Positions 24,640-37,264 of a stretch of DNA of 64,000 nucleotides are shown here, one piece after another. Source of the DNA: Selaginella tamariscina (taxonomy: Eukaryota > Streptophyta > Lycopodiopsida > Selaginellales > Selaginellaceae); the NCBI GenBank assembly GCA_003024785.1, contig PUQB01000533.1, forward strand, positions 78,500 to 142,499, read 5' to 3'. Numbering within the stretch: position 1 is the first letter of the stretch; every line of letters begins with the position of its first letter. Under the pieces are notes generated by a model. The model made no database searches. It was not told the DNA's origin and saw nothing but the letters and a program-made list of their open reading frames with translations. The translations under genes were made by a program, and so were the position numbers.

Positions 24640-24960
24640 ACAACATACACGCACACGCACGCACTAACAACGGAGGCTTTACCTCAGACCGATGGATCAC
24701 AGCACCTTCTCCTACACATCCACCATCTCCACACTTGTCCAAGTCACATAGATACCAAGATGCTCTTGGAATCTTTCACACCATAAGAAGAGGTTTTGTG
24801 AGCCCTAATTTCTTAGGGCTTTTTTGAGCGGTGCAAAGGCTGGACAGGGTGACCTTCATCACTGCTTCCGCATGAGTTGGAAGCTTACCAAACGGTAAGT
24901 CAGTACACAGCCTTGTATACAACTCTGGTTAATGTTTATGTTTTGCTACGGGGCTTCTTA
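24640..24960 (+). pseudogene. PPR-like gene relic, copy 1
   Basis: Short pieces match the PPR-like segment at 42,934-43,140, for example the region encoding RPMDHSTFSYTS-type sequence (about 24,680-24,730), GAFGIFHT-like sequence (about 24,755-24,785) and a VTFITASA-like stretch (about 24,850). Frames are broken by indels. It lies at the same position downstream of RING1 as in copy 2. Confidence 0.6.
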
Positions 24961-25557
24961 AATGTATGCGAAATGGGGGAGCGTCAATAACGTGTGTTAG
25001 AGCGTTCCAATATATATAACTATGTTATCGTTCTTTCTTTTTTTTTTTTAAATTTAAATTTCTACTTCATTCTATATAATGGTGAGAGAGACTCGTCAGT
25101 TCTTATTTCATTATTCATTTGCCAACTGTTGATATATATGTTGTGTGTCGAGAATAAGAACTGAATAAAGATTTACATACTTATAAATTTCCATACGCTA
25201 AAAATAATTAAATGCAAATTTAAGATAGCTTAAAATGATCAATCAGAAACAAATTTCAAAATGTATGCGAAATGGGGGAACGTCAATAACGCATGTTTAG
25301 AGAATTCCAATATATATAACTATGTTATCTTTTTTTTTTTTTTAATTAAATTTCTATTTCATTCTATATAGTGGTCAGAGAGACTCGTCAATTCTTATTT
25401 CGTTATTCACTTGCCAAAAGTTGATATACATGTGTGTGTGTGTCTCGAGAATAAGAACTAAATAAAGATTTACATACTTATAAATTTCCATATGCTATAA
25501 ACAGTTAAATGCAAATTTAAGATAGCTTAAAATGATCAATCAGAAACAAATTTCAAA
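24961..25557 (+). repeat. Tandem duplication of about 299 bp (two units)
   Basis: Unit 1 (24961-25259) and unit 2 (25260-25557) both begin AATGTATGCGAAATGGGGG and end AATCAGAAACAAATTTCAAA, with scattered substitutions and a variable T run. The second unit directly abuts the first. It starts at the edge of the PPR relic. Confidence 0.9.
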
Positions 25558-25574
25558 GTTTTTGAAATCATTAT

Positions 25575-26225
25575 TAATAAATGATGTTTCTATTTAAGTA
25601 GAAAAATCTTAACAATTTAATTAATTTGTTGACTTTCATAAAAATATAAATAAATTTTGTTTTTAATATGTGCATGTTAAAATGCATTAGTTCCACAAGG
25701 GGCAAAAAAAACCTGATATCTTATGTGTTAAAAAAACAATGCAACATTTAAATATATATTTTTTACTTTCTGTAATAACAATAAACAAATTTAGAATGTA
25801 GACAAGTATTTATATATTTATACATGTGTATATAATATTTGGATGAATAATTGTGTTCCACTAACAACTCTTTAAACTTGATTACTTAAATTGGCTTTTG
25901 AATAAATAAGAAGTATTAAATTCTCAATTCTGCCTTTCTTATCGTTTATATAAAGACTTAAAAGCTATATAATCATGTACACCTAATGTTATATAGTCAT
26001 GTACACTTAATATACTACTTGATATTAAGAAGCTTGGTTATTTATTATGTATGTAAATAAATTAATGGAAATGATCTTTTATACATGTATATAAAGTTTT
26101 TTTATTATGCAAAATTAATAGTAATTACTACTAGTATGTCCCATATAACTACATTAATACATATTACATGCAATATATTTAAACTAGGTAATTATTACGA
26201 TGAAACGGACAAACTACACGATAAT
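25575..26225 (+). repeat. Repeat block B, copy 2
   Basis: Matches 13470-14110 in reverse complement. It contains the AGTAGAAAAATCTTAACAAT stretch and the GGATGAATAATTGTGTTCC stretch, whose complements are found in copy 1. Non-coding. Confidence 0.7.
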
Positions 26226-26275
26226 TAAAGTAAAAAATTATATCTATCTATCTATACACACACATTATATATATA

Positions 26276-26915
26276 GAACCACATGTAATAACATTAATTT
26301 TTGCACTCTTTATTAATGAGGCAAATTGTTTTTCATAAAGTTCTTCTATATATATAAAAGACTTTTATTATGTCTTGAAACAAGATTGTAATATAACGTT
26401 ATTGACACATTATATTTAGTGTAGTGTATTAAAGTGCATCTTAACTCATGAGATATATAACATGTGAAGAATGCATATATAATCCATTACATAATAAATA
26501 TGGTTATAGATCTTGATCACAACCTAAATTTAAACATTCATATTTAAATTCACATGTTAGCAACAATAATGCTTTTTTGTGAATTTTATTTTAACTAAAT
26601 AAATACACAAATATATAATAATTCTTTTTTGTATAAATAAAAAAAGTGTTGAGTGTTTTAAAATAAGTCTGTTATTATGATTTTATATGAGGCATATAAC
26701 AAAGAATTTTTAAAATGAATTTAAAAGTTTAGAGTTTATTATGAAATGTTACTGATATTTTTCCTCATCAATATTTAATGAAATTATTATGAGTGAGATT
26801 CATTAAAAATAAAAGCATACATAATTAATTCTGTGTTAACAACGTAAAAAAGAACATTTGAACAATTGCATTCTTTTAATGTAAGCATTTTTAATAATTA
26901 ATCTTTAGCATAGCT
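26276..26915 (+). repeat. Repeat block A, copy 2
   Basis: Direct match to 12407-13047. Here block A follows an inverted block B, while in copy 1 block A precedes block B with a gap, so one copy has been rearranged. Confidence 0.8.
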
Positions 26916-27309
26916 TGTAAGATATTGTATTGTATATATGCATGTGTATATACACACATGCATAGTGACACATGGGTGGTGATCTGGTCCCCATTTGTAA
27001 GTGCCACGTGTCGCATGTGTGCCACATGGCAGAAGGTCTCCTGTATATAAGAAGGGTTTTTGAGTTAAATAAAATCATCACATTCTCTACATATTTATCT
27101 GTTCTTTGGTGAATAAGTTGGATATTCCTTCTCTTCTGCCTCTTCCTTTCTTGTTTTCATGACAATGAATGTGGAGACGGCATTATTGCGATTGTTATTG
27201 ATGCATAAACTAAGTTATTTGAGTGTTTTGTTGAGGGTCAGTCCTCTTCTTCCCTGCCTGAGCCTCCTGCTGGAGGATTTGCTTCTAATACTTCTTCGTC
27301 TTCTTCACA

Positions 27310-28180
27310 TGCTACAAATCTAAGGGAGATGATGTATACCATTGGTTTGATCATTTTCAAGTTATTGTTTATTACCAAGGTTGGGATGAGTCTCGTGCTT
27401 TCAAAGAATTCCCTACATACTTACAAGGTCCCGCACTCAAGTGGTATAATGGATTGGCTACAGAGATTCAAGCCAATAATAATCGGTTGATGGAATGTCT
27501 TAAACCAGTGATATATGCCATAGTAAAAAAATGCTATGGATTAGTAATTAAATTAGATTAATAATTAGTAAACTAGTAATTAAATTAGTAATTAAACATT
27601 TCCCATTTTTTGACTACAGATTTAATCACTGCCTCAAACGTATGTTTGGCAAAGTTGAAGATTCAGATGATGCTTTCCAACAACTACATGCGATACGACA
27701 ACATCATGGTGAGTCTGTTATATGGTTCAGTATTAGGTTTGGGGATTGAGCTTGACGTGCATATCCTAACATGCCTGAGCCCATTAAGCTCGGTATGTTA
27801 TGGCCGACTATGCAACCCGAACTCGTTTGATTCATTTGAGCTCTTTGGTTGACCGTATTTGAGGAGGCTTTGCACTAGCTCAACAATTTGAGTTGGTGCC
27901 TGGTGAGGGCCGTGGTCCCCTCAAGTTACATGCTCCCCTTTTCAATGTGCTGATCCAATGGAGGTTGATGTTGCTGCATATGTGCCCTCAGACAAGCCCT
28001 TCATGGTCGACCTCTTGCACATGGGCCACCTCGGGGCCAACCCCGTGGACCACCTCCACAAAATCTTCTTGCACTTTGCTCCAGTTCCTGCCCGTGGTGG
28101 TCGAAATCCACGAATTCATGAGAGGAGGAATCGGAACAATGCAAGTTGACCCAATCAAGTTCATTGTTGGGCATGTTAGG
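27310..28180 (+). pseudogene. gag remnant of the second gypsy element
   Basis: Capsid-like reading GDDVYHWFDHFQV...LQGPALKWYNGLA (about 27318-27460) is interrupted by an AT-rich insertion at about 27500-27615 and continues as FNHCLKRMFGKVEDSDDAFQ (from 27622). The CCHC motif could not be found. Frames change several times. Confidence 0.75.
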
Positions 28181-28619
28181 CACTTGGACACACTTGGCGG
28201 GCATGTGATGTGTATCTTGATTGGCGTCCACCACACCAGGCTATCAACCATATGTTCCATATGGTGTGCCTATGGTAGCCATTATGTCTGATGATGAGCT
28301 TCCAGATGACGAAGCCTCTCTTGCTGATGGATCTGTTACAGAAAACCAGTAATAGTATGAGCGATGGAGAGACCCATGCAATGAAGACTTCACCTCCATA
28401 CTTTTTTCCACTATGCATATCAAGGATTGCAAGTTCCACCAGATCATTCAGTTTTCACATTTTCTGCACGGGTGAATGATTTTCAGTCACAGTGCTTGTG
28501 ATACATGATCCAGTATGTCTTCCCTAACTACTTCTCTAGCGCATTGGTGCTCATTACCTTTAAGAATGCATATAAGGTCTTGCACATTTTATATGGTAAT
28601 GGGAGTCTTGTGCAGTATC

Positions 28620-30250
28620 ACAGTACACCACTTCGACTACGCTAGTTATGGGTGACAACCATAAGTTTCCCTCTGGGTCTCTTAGGGTTGTCCCTTCCCA
28701 GGTCTTTGACATTATTCTGGGATGTGATTGGTTAAAGCAGTCGAAAGGTATGTGTGATTTTTCACTCTCTCCTCCTATTACGCTTGGAGTCTGTGTCTTT
28801 GCAGTCTGTTTCCTTTACGTCCAGAGAAGCTTGTTGCTGTTTGTATCACGCATACAGCTCCTTTGATTCCAGTCTTGGGGTGGTGTTCATCTCAACAGGT
28901 TCAAATGCCGATCCGTCACCTGAGTATCAGCACATGCATCGAACAACTTAAGAGCAGTATGCAAGTTTGTTCAAATTTGATCTATCCCAAGGTGCACGTG
29001 TGAAGACTCGACACTGTATACCCACTGGCAATGCAAAGCCTTTCAAAGTCCCGGTTCACGCAGGTCATAAAAGAGTTATCAGCCATGCAAACAGCTTATT
29101 ACAATATGATTGTAAGCGGGTGTGTCGTCCATTACGGAGTCCATGGGCATGTGAACCTCATTTGTTCCCAAGCCTGATGGATCTCTACGATTTTGTGGAT
29201 TACCGACCTCTCAATGATGTTACCATTAAAAATGCTTATCCACTTTTGAAATCTGCCGATCTATTAGATCGTTTGGGTCAAAGTCGATGGTTTACTAAGT
29301 TGGATTTGGCATCAGAAGTTCCTATGGCTGAGAAGGATATTCCAAAAAAGGCCTTCCGAACACCATTTGGTTTTACGAGTTTTTGGTCATGCCTTTGGAT
29401 TGACTTCAGCTCCTACCACCTTTTAACACATGATGGCTTTAGATATGCCTGATATCACTACCGATTTCAATTCTTTTAGATATGCCTGATATCACTGTGT
29501 GCTCATTCATGAGTTTGGTTCTTGAGAGGATCATATTTGTGATGTAAGGCGAGTTTTTGATTGATTTCAAAAAGTTGGCTTGAAGTTGAAACTTGAAAAG
29601 TGTGTGTTTGATTCAACCAACATCACTTGGGTTACCATATCTCGAGAAGGTTTACAAGTGGATCTAACAAAGTTGCAAGCTATTCAAGAGTTCCCTCGTC
29701 CCCGTATAGTACATGAAGTCCAGTATATCTTGGGCAAAGTGCAGTACTTGGGTCAATTCATTGATCATCTCGCCGATCGAACTGCCCCTCTTCGAGAGTT
29801 CATTCACAAGTACTTTTCAAGTGGACTCGTAGGTGTCAACAGGCATTTAATCAATTAAAGAAGTTCTTGACAACTCCACCACTACTTCAATACACAGATT
29901 TTACTCGTCCATTCATTTTATGAGTAGATGCATTAGATATTGGTATTGGTGGTGTGTTGATGCAAACCGATGCTGTGGATCCTATAATTCGACACATGGT
30001 GGCTTACATTAGTCGAGTACTCGAGCCTGTTGAGCAGAATTATTTCACTACTAAAAAGGAATGTCTTGCTGTTGTTTGGGATTTTGAACGACTTCATGCC
30101 TACTTACATGGGAGTGAAACACTTTTGGAATGTAATCACGCTGTTGTCACTTCCTTATTAAAACGGAAGAATTTAGTGGGTCATGTAGCCAGATGGGCAT
30201 TAAATCTCCAAGTATATAACTTTAAAGTGGTGCATATACCTGGGTAAAAT
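28620..30250 (+). pseudogene. pol remnant of the second gypsy element: protease end, RT, RNase H
   Basis: VFDIILGCDWL (about 28702-28734) is the segment typical of the end of gypsy protease. RT follows with VDYRPLNDVTIKNAYPL (about 29196-29250), FTKLDLASE and KAFRTPFG. RNase H reads MVAYISRVLEPVEQNYFTTK (from about 29997) with LHAYLHG. The catalytic YxDD block is lost near 29,450-29,550. Confidence 0.85.
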
Positions 30251-30559
30251 GGTGGATGCAGATGCACTTTCTTGAGCACCCCTTTGCGATTCCACTTTGC
30301 CTGCTCAGGCAGTAGTTGCGGCGTTTGGTTTAATACAAGCCCCTTAGGTATTCGATGCCAACTTACCATCCTTGGAACAGTGGCAGGATGCCCAAAAACA
30401 TGAACCATAAATGAGGCAATTACGGGATGCGTTTGCAAATCCTTCTTTCGAACCTTGGTTTTGACAATATCATGCTCAGTTTCGATTTCATGATGGTTTA
30501 TTGCATTTCACTGGGACAAATCCAAAAGACAGATTGTGTTTGGTTGTACCCTCTGTATA

Positions 30560-31625
30560 TGTTCAGAACCTTCTTCGAACATATCATGATTTGCTATTGT
30601 TAAAGGTCATCTTGGTCATCATCGAGTGTTGGAGAAGCTCCACCAGCCCTTTTATTAGCCCAGCATGCATGCTGATGTGATCATGTATATTTGAAGCTAT
30701 TCCATTTGTCAAACTCAGAATTCCTTTACGACTCGGGCCACGGGGGTGTTGGAATCCATCAGTGTCTCTCGCTCTTTTGAGTTAATTGTAGTGGATTTAA
30801 TGGGATCTTTTCCACGTTCTTCTCAAGGTAACCAATACATTATTATTGTATCTGATTATTTAACTTATTGAGTGGAGGTTGATGCTCTTCTGAATGCAAC
30901 TGCCATGTCAACAACTTTGTTTCTGTTTAATAATGTGGTTTTGCAGCATTCTTGTCTAGAGTAGATGTTATTAAATAATGACCCCGCTTTCATTGTAGTG
31001 GTATTTCGAGTGTTGTATGAGAGGTTAAGAGTAAAACATTTATTTGCCTCTCCATATCATCCATAAAATAATGGTTTGGTGGAGCGATTAAATTGGACCT
31101 TCAAAAGTATGATTTCGAAGTATGTGAACTTTAATCATACTAATTGGGATTGATATTTGCGATGCTTGAAATTTGCTTATATAATAGGCATTTAGAATTC
31201 AATTGGTATCTTTCCATTCAAGACATTATATAGATATAATCATAAGTTGCTTAATGAATTGAATTTATCATCGAATTTACCACATGCCGAGGATGCAAAA
31301 ATGTGGGCTCGACATTTGAATGTTGTCTTGCCTCTTCTGTGTGCAAGTCTACTGAATATCTTGGTCGAGCTCAATTATAGCAGCAATCTTTTTACAATGC
31401 ACGACATTAAGTTCCACTAAATTATGTTGAAGGTGACTTAGTATTAGTACGTTTTCCCAAGCTGACTGCACCTGGACTTGCAACTGATTTATTACATAAG
31501 TGGCTTGGTCTGTACTGAGTACTCCAAAAGGTTGGTCCTCAGGTGTATCAATTACAGTTAGTAGGATCGCATGAGGTTGAGATAATTCACGTAGTTCGAA
31601 TGAAACGGTTCGTCGTTCAAGAGTT
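30560..31625 (+). pseudogene. Integrase remnant of the second gypsy element
   Basis: Pieces over shifting frames: a GHLGHHRVLEKLH zinc-finger-type stretch (about 30607-30650), FELIVVDLMGSFP with the first catalytic Asp (about 30778-30816), LFASPYHP (31042-31065) and the C-terminal GDLVLVRFPKLTAPGLATD (about 31432-31490) ending VVRMKRF. Numerous stops. Confidence 0.8.
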
Positions 31626-31659
31626 AATTAAGTACATTTGGTCATACCTTAGATGAGCC

Positions 31660-31790
31660 AGCTTACACAGATCCATTATACCATCAGATGAGCCAGCTTA
31701 CACAAATTCAGGACCATCAGATTCAAAAATAGGCGCTGATGACCAAACATTCATGTTGTGAAGGACTTTAAATAATAATTAAAAAAAAAT
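31660..31790. other. Spacer at the right edge of the second gypsy element
   Basis: Contains a short direct duplication (ATGAGCCAGCTTACACA at about 31652 and 31686). GCTGATGACCAAACATTCATG at 31734-31754 is an approximate inverted counterpart of sequence at about 22005-22030. No gene seen. Confidence 0.5.
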
Positions 31791-32163
31791 TATATGTGCA
31801 AGTTTATGCATGTCCATGCTATTTATTGCGTGCATATTGCAATGTGTACGAATTATGTCATTTATTTAATTGACTCAAACAACTTTGAGCATGATAATGC
31901 CCTATTCAAATTGAAAGAAGAGACACAAGAGAAATAATATTTTAATTGAATAGTTTTAAATTTTGCTTTAAGTATTATATAGATTTAACTAAGTATTGAT
32001 ATTTGTTTAAATATTATTTCCCTTGTTTAATATGCTTAAATGACATCGGATGTCCTATTTTAATCCATGCATTATAAATTATACGATGTATATATGACAC
32101 ATACGTATTGCTTATACTTATTGTACCAGGAATTATTTGCAAAACGCCTTCGTAGATTTTGTA

Positions 32164-32575
32164 GAGAGTGTATAGACAAGTCTATGCGTTTGGGATACGG
32201 GAAAATATACATAGTATATGTATACGTAATACAATGCATTATACAACTTACAGGGATAACTATATTTATCTATATTCCGTCAATAACTGCTCTTCATGTA
32301 TTTGCCACCCATGCAATTCTGCATATTATACATATAGATATGTGTCTCTCTCTCAAATACATACATAGAGAGTGTATAGACAAGTCTATGCGTCTGGGGT
32401 ACGGGAAAATATACATAGTATATGTATACATAATACAAGTGTATATATGCATTATACAACTTACAGAGATAACTATATTTATTTATATTCCGTCAACAAC
32501 TGCTCTTCATGCATTTGCAATTCTGCAGTCTATACATATAGATACGTGTCTCTCTCAGATACATACATACATGCA
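32164..32575 (+). repeat. Tandem duplication of about 204 bp containing a RING exon
   Basis: Two units beginning GAGAGTGTATAGACAAGTCT, at about 32164 and 32368, each carrying the RECIDKSMRLG-encoding sequence, its donor and the following intron part. Only one unit is present in pseudogene copy 1 (22.45-22.67 kb). Confidence 0.88.
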
Positions 32576-33589
32576 TACAGACAAACATGTACACATTAGA
32601 ACACCAATATATGTTTCTAATGGGGAATATTGTGTTTAAGAACAATGAGTGCCTAGCATGATGAACACACTGTGCAAGTAACAGGTCACTACGTGATGAT
32701 CCAAATTTTGATTCACTTATTGCAACAATATACCAGGACATTGATAGATATGAACAGGAAGGTAACTTGCCTAAACCTCCATGTTTAAGCTTTGTGTTTA
32801 ACGGTTTTTCTCATGTTTTAGGAAATGTCTCTACTTGAAGAAGGGAAATACACGCACATACGCTCATGTAAATATATTTATGCTTGTGTATGTACGTAAG
32901 ATATACCTTCTGAGTAGTAAAAGAACAATTTGGTTTGTATGTGTTTCTCCACACACACATATAGCCGTTCAGATTAGTTGGTCATAGCACATTATAATTG
33001 TGAAAACATGCTACATGCATTAAATATATACATAAATGTATACTTTTGTTCTCTTTCTCTGTGTCTCGTTTCTGTATGCTTCTGCTATTCAAAATACTAA
33101 TTTGTATGAACGTGCCCTACGTACACTCACACACACATACGTATATATTTAATCATGCTCACGTAACCTGATATACATGGATTCAGGCCAACATTGTGAG
33201 GAAGGCCCACAACACATATGTATATATCTAATCATGCTCACGTAACCTAATATACATGCATATACTATATGTTTGCTCTCAGGCCAACATTGTGAGGAAC
33301 ACCCACAACAAAGGCCTGAGAAATCGAAATGCGCGTGCGCATGCGTGTACTTGTGCGTGTGCATGAACGTGTGCATGTGCGTGTGTGTGTGCGTGTGCGT
33401 GCTAATATGTATATATATACGGACACACCTATGTTAGGTATATACAATGGGTATTATTAGAGGTGGATCGAGACGCAAGGAATCACTTTCTCCACTAGAA
33501 GAGGAGAGCGATTACTACGTGGATAGGGAAGAAGAGAAGGTGGAGCAGCCACGTAAGACTTCTACAAAGAGGCCAGCAGCATATGACTC

Positions 33590-33608
33590 AGAAATAAGGT
33601 TCAGTATA
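33590..33608. repeat. 19-bp target-site duplication of the LINE (left)
   Basis: AGAAATAAGGTTCAGTATA, repeated exactly at 41781-41799. Joining the two flanks through one copy restores an uninterrupted frame through the RING1-like acidic exon. Confidence 0.95.
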
Positions 33609-33757
33609 TTGGAACTGTGCGTATCTTATTCACTCGTGTATTAACATACATCAATCTGTTCCTTTTGTGGGTAACATCTACCTTATTCCTATCTCCTCAT
33701 CATCTCTGTATCTATTTGCCACATCCTCTGCCTTACCATATCAGCCTGCCATGTCGC

Positions 33758-34746
33758 CTATGTTCGCCATGCTGCATCTAAGGACGCATCACCCTCTATA
33801 AACCACACCGGGGGCTGCCATCTCCAACATATTATCGCTCGCGTACTCCCGGGAGTCCTCACCAACCGCCCAAGCGCAGGCAGCCATTGTTCTTCATACA
33901 CCCTATATTCACCTATGTCGCATGTAGCCCGTGCTTCCTCATAAGATGCCGCCACCAAGGACACCAATGTTACCCACAAGCATGCTAGGGTCCGCTGCAA
34001 ACCCCACCTGTGCCCTTGAAACACCTCGGCATTTCTGGCTCTCCAAATCGTCCACAGTGTGGACCCCCGCAAAAGGTACCATTGGTTCAACCATAAACCA
34101 GGCGGTTCCTCCATGATCACCTGTGTTCCGCCTGGATCAAAACTCGGTCTCTCCTCCAATCTCCCTGGAGTGCTCCATACTCCTGCAGACGCCCGTACAT
34201 GCACAACATGCTCCCCTAAGCAAGCTGTCTCCCATCCTATTGTTGCATCCTCTGCCCTGCTCAACCTTTGCACCAGTGCCATGGTACGGTACCATATAGC
34301 CCTTGCTGCTCGGCAGTCCCACAAGCAATGCCTTTCCGTCTCAACCAGCCCACAACACGTACACAAATTGCTCGGCAATCCTCTGATGTTAGCACGCACC
34401 GCTAAGCTGTCCTGCAACAACATCCACATAAACGTCTTGATTCCACTTGACCAAGACCCTGTCCAAAGTTCTCGTCCGAACGACCGTGCAAGCGACTGTG
34501 GAAGGCCCACCCGGCACATATGTTCTTCCAGTTTAGTAGGCGCACGAGGCCCACTAAATGTCTCTCGCCCGATTCTGGGTTCATAAGCAAAAAAACCCCG
34601 TCCAACCGCGGTCCGCCACTTCCACATTTCGGTCCATGTCCAACTCTTCCACTGGTTGGGCTCGAAAGATCACTAAGTGCCTCCACTGCCCATGTGCTAC
34701 CTCTGGATTGATCTCGGGCCGCTTCCTTGCCATATCTACGACTCAA
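33758..34746 (-). pseudogene. LINE ORF2 C-terminal region with zf-RVT zinc motif
   Basis: FMWMLLQDSLAVRANI followed by LCTCCGLVETERHCLWDC is the cysteine/histidine cluster found downstream of the RT in plant L1 elements. The frame opens to 34,627 and is joined to the RT part by a frameshift near 34,600. The last residues before the stop (WFIEGDASLDAAW) faintly resemble the start of an RNase H domain, but no complete domain follows. Confidence 0.85.
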
Positions 34747-34761
34747 ATAAGCTAGATCCAG

Positions 34762-37264
34762 CTAAGTCTGGCAAGGGGAAAAGCATACCGTTTGAGGGTC
34801 AAGCCTGCCATCCTGTCCCACTTGGAAGCTCGCTCCTTCCCCGCGCTCTGTGTCTGCCACGTACCAGACTCTCTCTCCTATCCGGCACCAATCTCCCTGT
34901 CGGTGTTCATAGTCTGGCCATTGCCCTCCAAAGTCTTTCAGCATCTGTTCACGTGTTGACAAGAGGATGATGACTGCCTTCACCTCGCTGGTCGTTAAAC
35001 GCCCCACGCTCCTGGCTGGTTCCCACTTGCGTAACCAATCCAGCATTCTCTGTGGCTGCATGTCCAAATCCTTAAGCTGCCCCACTGTTCGCAATCCTCC
35101 TGCATGCCACCTCCTATACACCACCTTCACACCGAGTGGCATTCGCTCATCCCCAATGGATATCCCAATACCAACGGATGCACAAGTTCATGTAAAAACA
35201 AAGGAAGGGCCAAGAGCTCTTCCAGTCGTGTCGGCCTCATCGGAACAAGAGCCAGCCGAAGTTCCTGCCAATACTTGAGCAACGTTCCACTGTACGAATC
35301 CTGTGCCGAAGGGGTCCTGAAGGGAGGTATGCTAAACATCCACCTGGGGTCCTCTGCCCATTGCAAGGCTGGTGCCATGGAAGATCTCCTCGGCCTAAGT
35401 TGCAGGAACGTTGCACGCATGAACACCTTCCATGGTTGATTACCTGGGAAAAAAGCTCTTACCAGCATCTTGGACATCAATGCTCGTGCCGATGGACCTG
35501 GAGCCAACAATCCCATACCTCCATTCTCACGTGATTGCAAGCAAGAGTCCCAGCGCACTCGGGCTTGATACTTTTGCTTTCTGCTCGCCCCTTTCCAGAT
35601 GTACACCCGCAACAATTGTTCAATCTCCTTGGTATCCTGCACACGCAAGCTCCATACCCCCGTGTAGAACCATAAGCTGCCCAGTAACACCGCATTCGCC
35701 ACTACTATGCGCGCCGGTAATGAGAGAGGGCGGTTGCCCCAACAACTCATCTGCTTGAGGAGGCGTTGAAGGATAAACGCGCTGTGTCGACTAGTGTTGT
35801 ACTCCGCGCCCAACTGAAATCCTAGGTACCGCGTGGTCTGCCCTCTTTCTACCCAAATAAACCCCCAAGCCTCTCCCCATCTTGGGCGTTCCTTGTCACT
35901 AAGCCACACTCCCTCGACTTATGCCAGTTTATCTTACCTCCCGCTACGAAGTTGAACCTATCCAACAGCTCCTTGACGCGGCCTAGGTTCTCCACCGTTC
36001 CTAAGACTAGCAAGCCTGTATCATCCGCAAACAAGCTATCTAGCACAGAGCGTTCCATTGGTGGGCCCAAGTCTCGCAAGGAACCTTGACACGTTGGCAG
36101 TGGGATCCCCGTTGGTCTACACGGCCGGTTACAATGCAGGTATGCGTGAAGTGCTTCAGCTTGCATCAGAAACAGGTATGGAGCCATCGGGCAGCCTTGA
36201 CGAACTGATCTGGTGAGGTGTATCGAGCTTCCCAACCATCCGTTGATCACTAGCCTACTAGTTGATCGTCTATAGAGTCTAGCTGTCCATCGCACAAACC
36301 TCGCTGGAAAGCCTAACTTTCTCATCACCAACTCCAGAAAGTTCCAATCTACCCTGTCATACGCCTTTTCTCCATCCAACAACAATAGACAATATGGATC
36401 AGGTAGGTTACTCGTCCATTCGCTAGCAAGCATCATGGTGGCAACATTCTCGTATAGCTGCCTTCCCTTGAGAAACCCGTTCTGCGCGTTGCAAGCGATG
36501 ACCCTCATTACCGGCTGTAGGCGGTTGGCAAGCGTCTTCGCGTAGATCTTATATATTGTGTTCATCATTGAAATCGGTCTCCATCCTTTCACCTCCGCAG
36601 CATCCCCACTACCTTCCTTCGGAATAAGAGTTACTAGCCCGTTCGTGAACACTTTTCCACATCTGCCTTGGATGAGTCTCCTTCGCCCAATTCCACTCCG
36701 CTAAGACTGCCGCTCCTATCCACCTCCATGCTTGGACGAAGAACTCCATGGGTATGCCATCTGATCCGGGGGACTTGTCTCGCTCATTTAGTGCCCGGAC
36801 TGCCACAAGTAGCTCCTCTTTTGTGAACGGCCTTAGCAGATTCTCCTCCATCTCAGGTGTGACCGCACGAGTTAATGTGGCAAGCACTGCTTCGCATCCC
36901 CTTGATCGTGCCGTGGCCATGGTTCCGCCGTGAAGAGCTGCTGGAAATACTCTGTACCTATTTCTAGCATGCCGTCCACGTCCTCACGAATTTGGCCGTT
37001 CTCATCCCTGAGTCCAAAAATAGGCTTGCCTTTTGTGACTGGGCGGATGGCTCGAAAAAACTCCGAGTTAAGCGTGCGCTCATTCGTGTACCAACGTAGA
37101 TCCCTAAGACGATGACAGTCCATTGCCTTTTCCGCCTCCAACTGTTCTAGATGGTGTGTCAATGCTACTTGACGAGCAGTCAACCATGGGTGTCCGGGAT
37201 AGTGCTTCAACAATCGTTCACTTGCAACTAAGCTCTCGCGAACTGCTCGTATCCTGGTAAACAC
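34762..37264 (-). pseudogene. LINE ORF2 reverse transcriptase region
   Basis: Successive frames (37264-36872, 36920-36609, 36652-35849, 35909-35127, 35142-34762) together spell an L1 reverse transcriptase: NERDKSPGSDGIPMEFF, GWRPISMMNTIYKI, a VRQGCPMAPYLF block and the catalytic FADDTGLLVLG (about 36,000-36,035). At least four frameshifts separate these parts. Confidence 0.9.

Larger units (their letters stand above)
26930..31660 (+). mobile_element. Second decayed Ty3/gypsy retrotransposon
   Basis: A gag-PR-RT-RNaseH-IN series in one orientation with many stops and frameshifts. A TATA-like TGTATATAAGAAGGG at 27043-27057 may mark the promoter of a short 5' LTR, but matching LTR ends could not be identified. 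It differs from the first gypsy element in gag, RT and integrase tail and lies between the two RING1 copies. Confidence 0.8.
31790..33608 (+). pseudogene. RING1-like gene, pseudogene copy 2, 5' part (left of the LINE)
   Basis: Second copy of the 22-kb segment. RRFCRECIDKSMRLG is encoded at about 32152-32196 and again at about 32367-32395 because of a local tandem duplication. The second RING half at about 32639 reads NNECLA followed by two stop codons where cysteine and arginine are expected, then SLRDDPNFDSLIATIYQDID. The linker exon MSLLEEGKY follows at about 32825. The IQAN exon is reduced to small fragments (33183-33330). The acidic exon MGIIRGGSRRKES starts at 33447 and is cut by the LINE at 33608. 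Confidence 0.85.

Noticed and set aside
33758-34627. Canonical C-terminal RNase H in LINE ORF2
   Set aside because: Only a short WFIEGDAS-like stretch is present before the stop; no second or third acidic motif follows.
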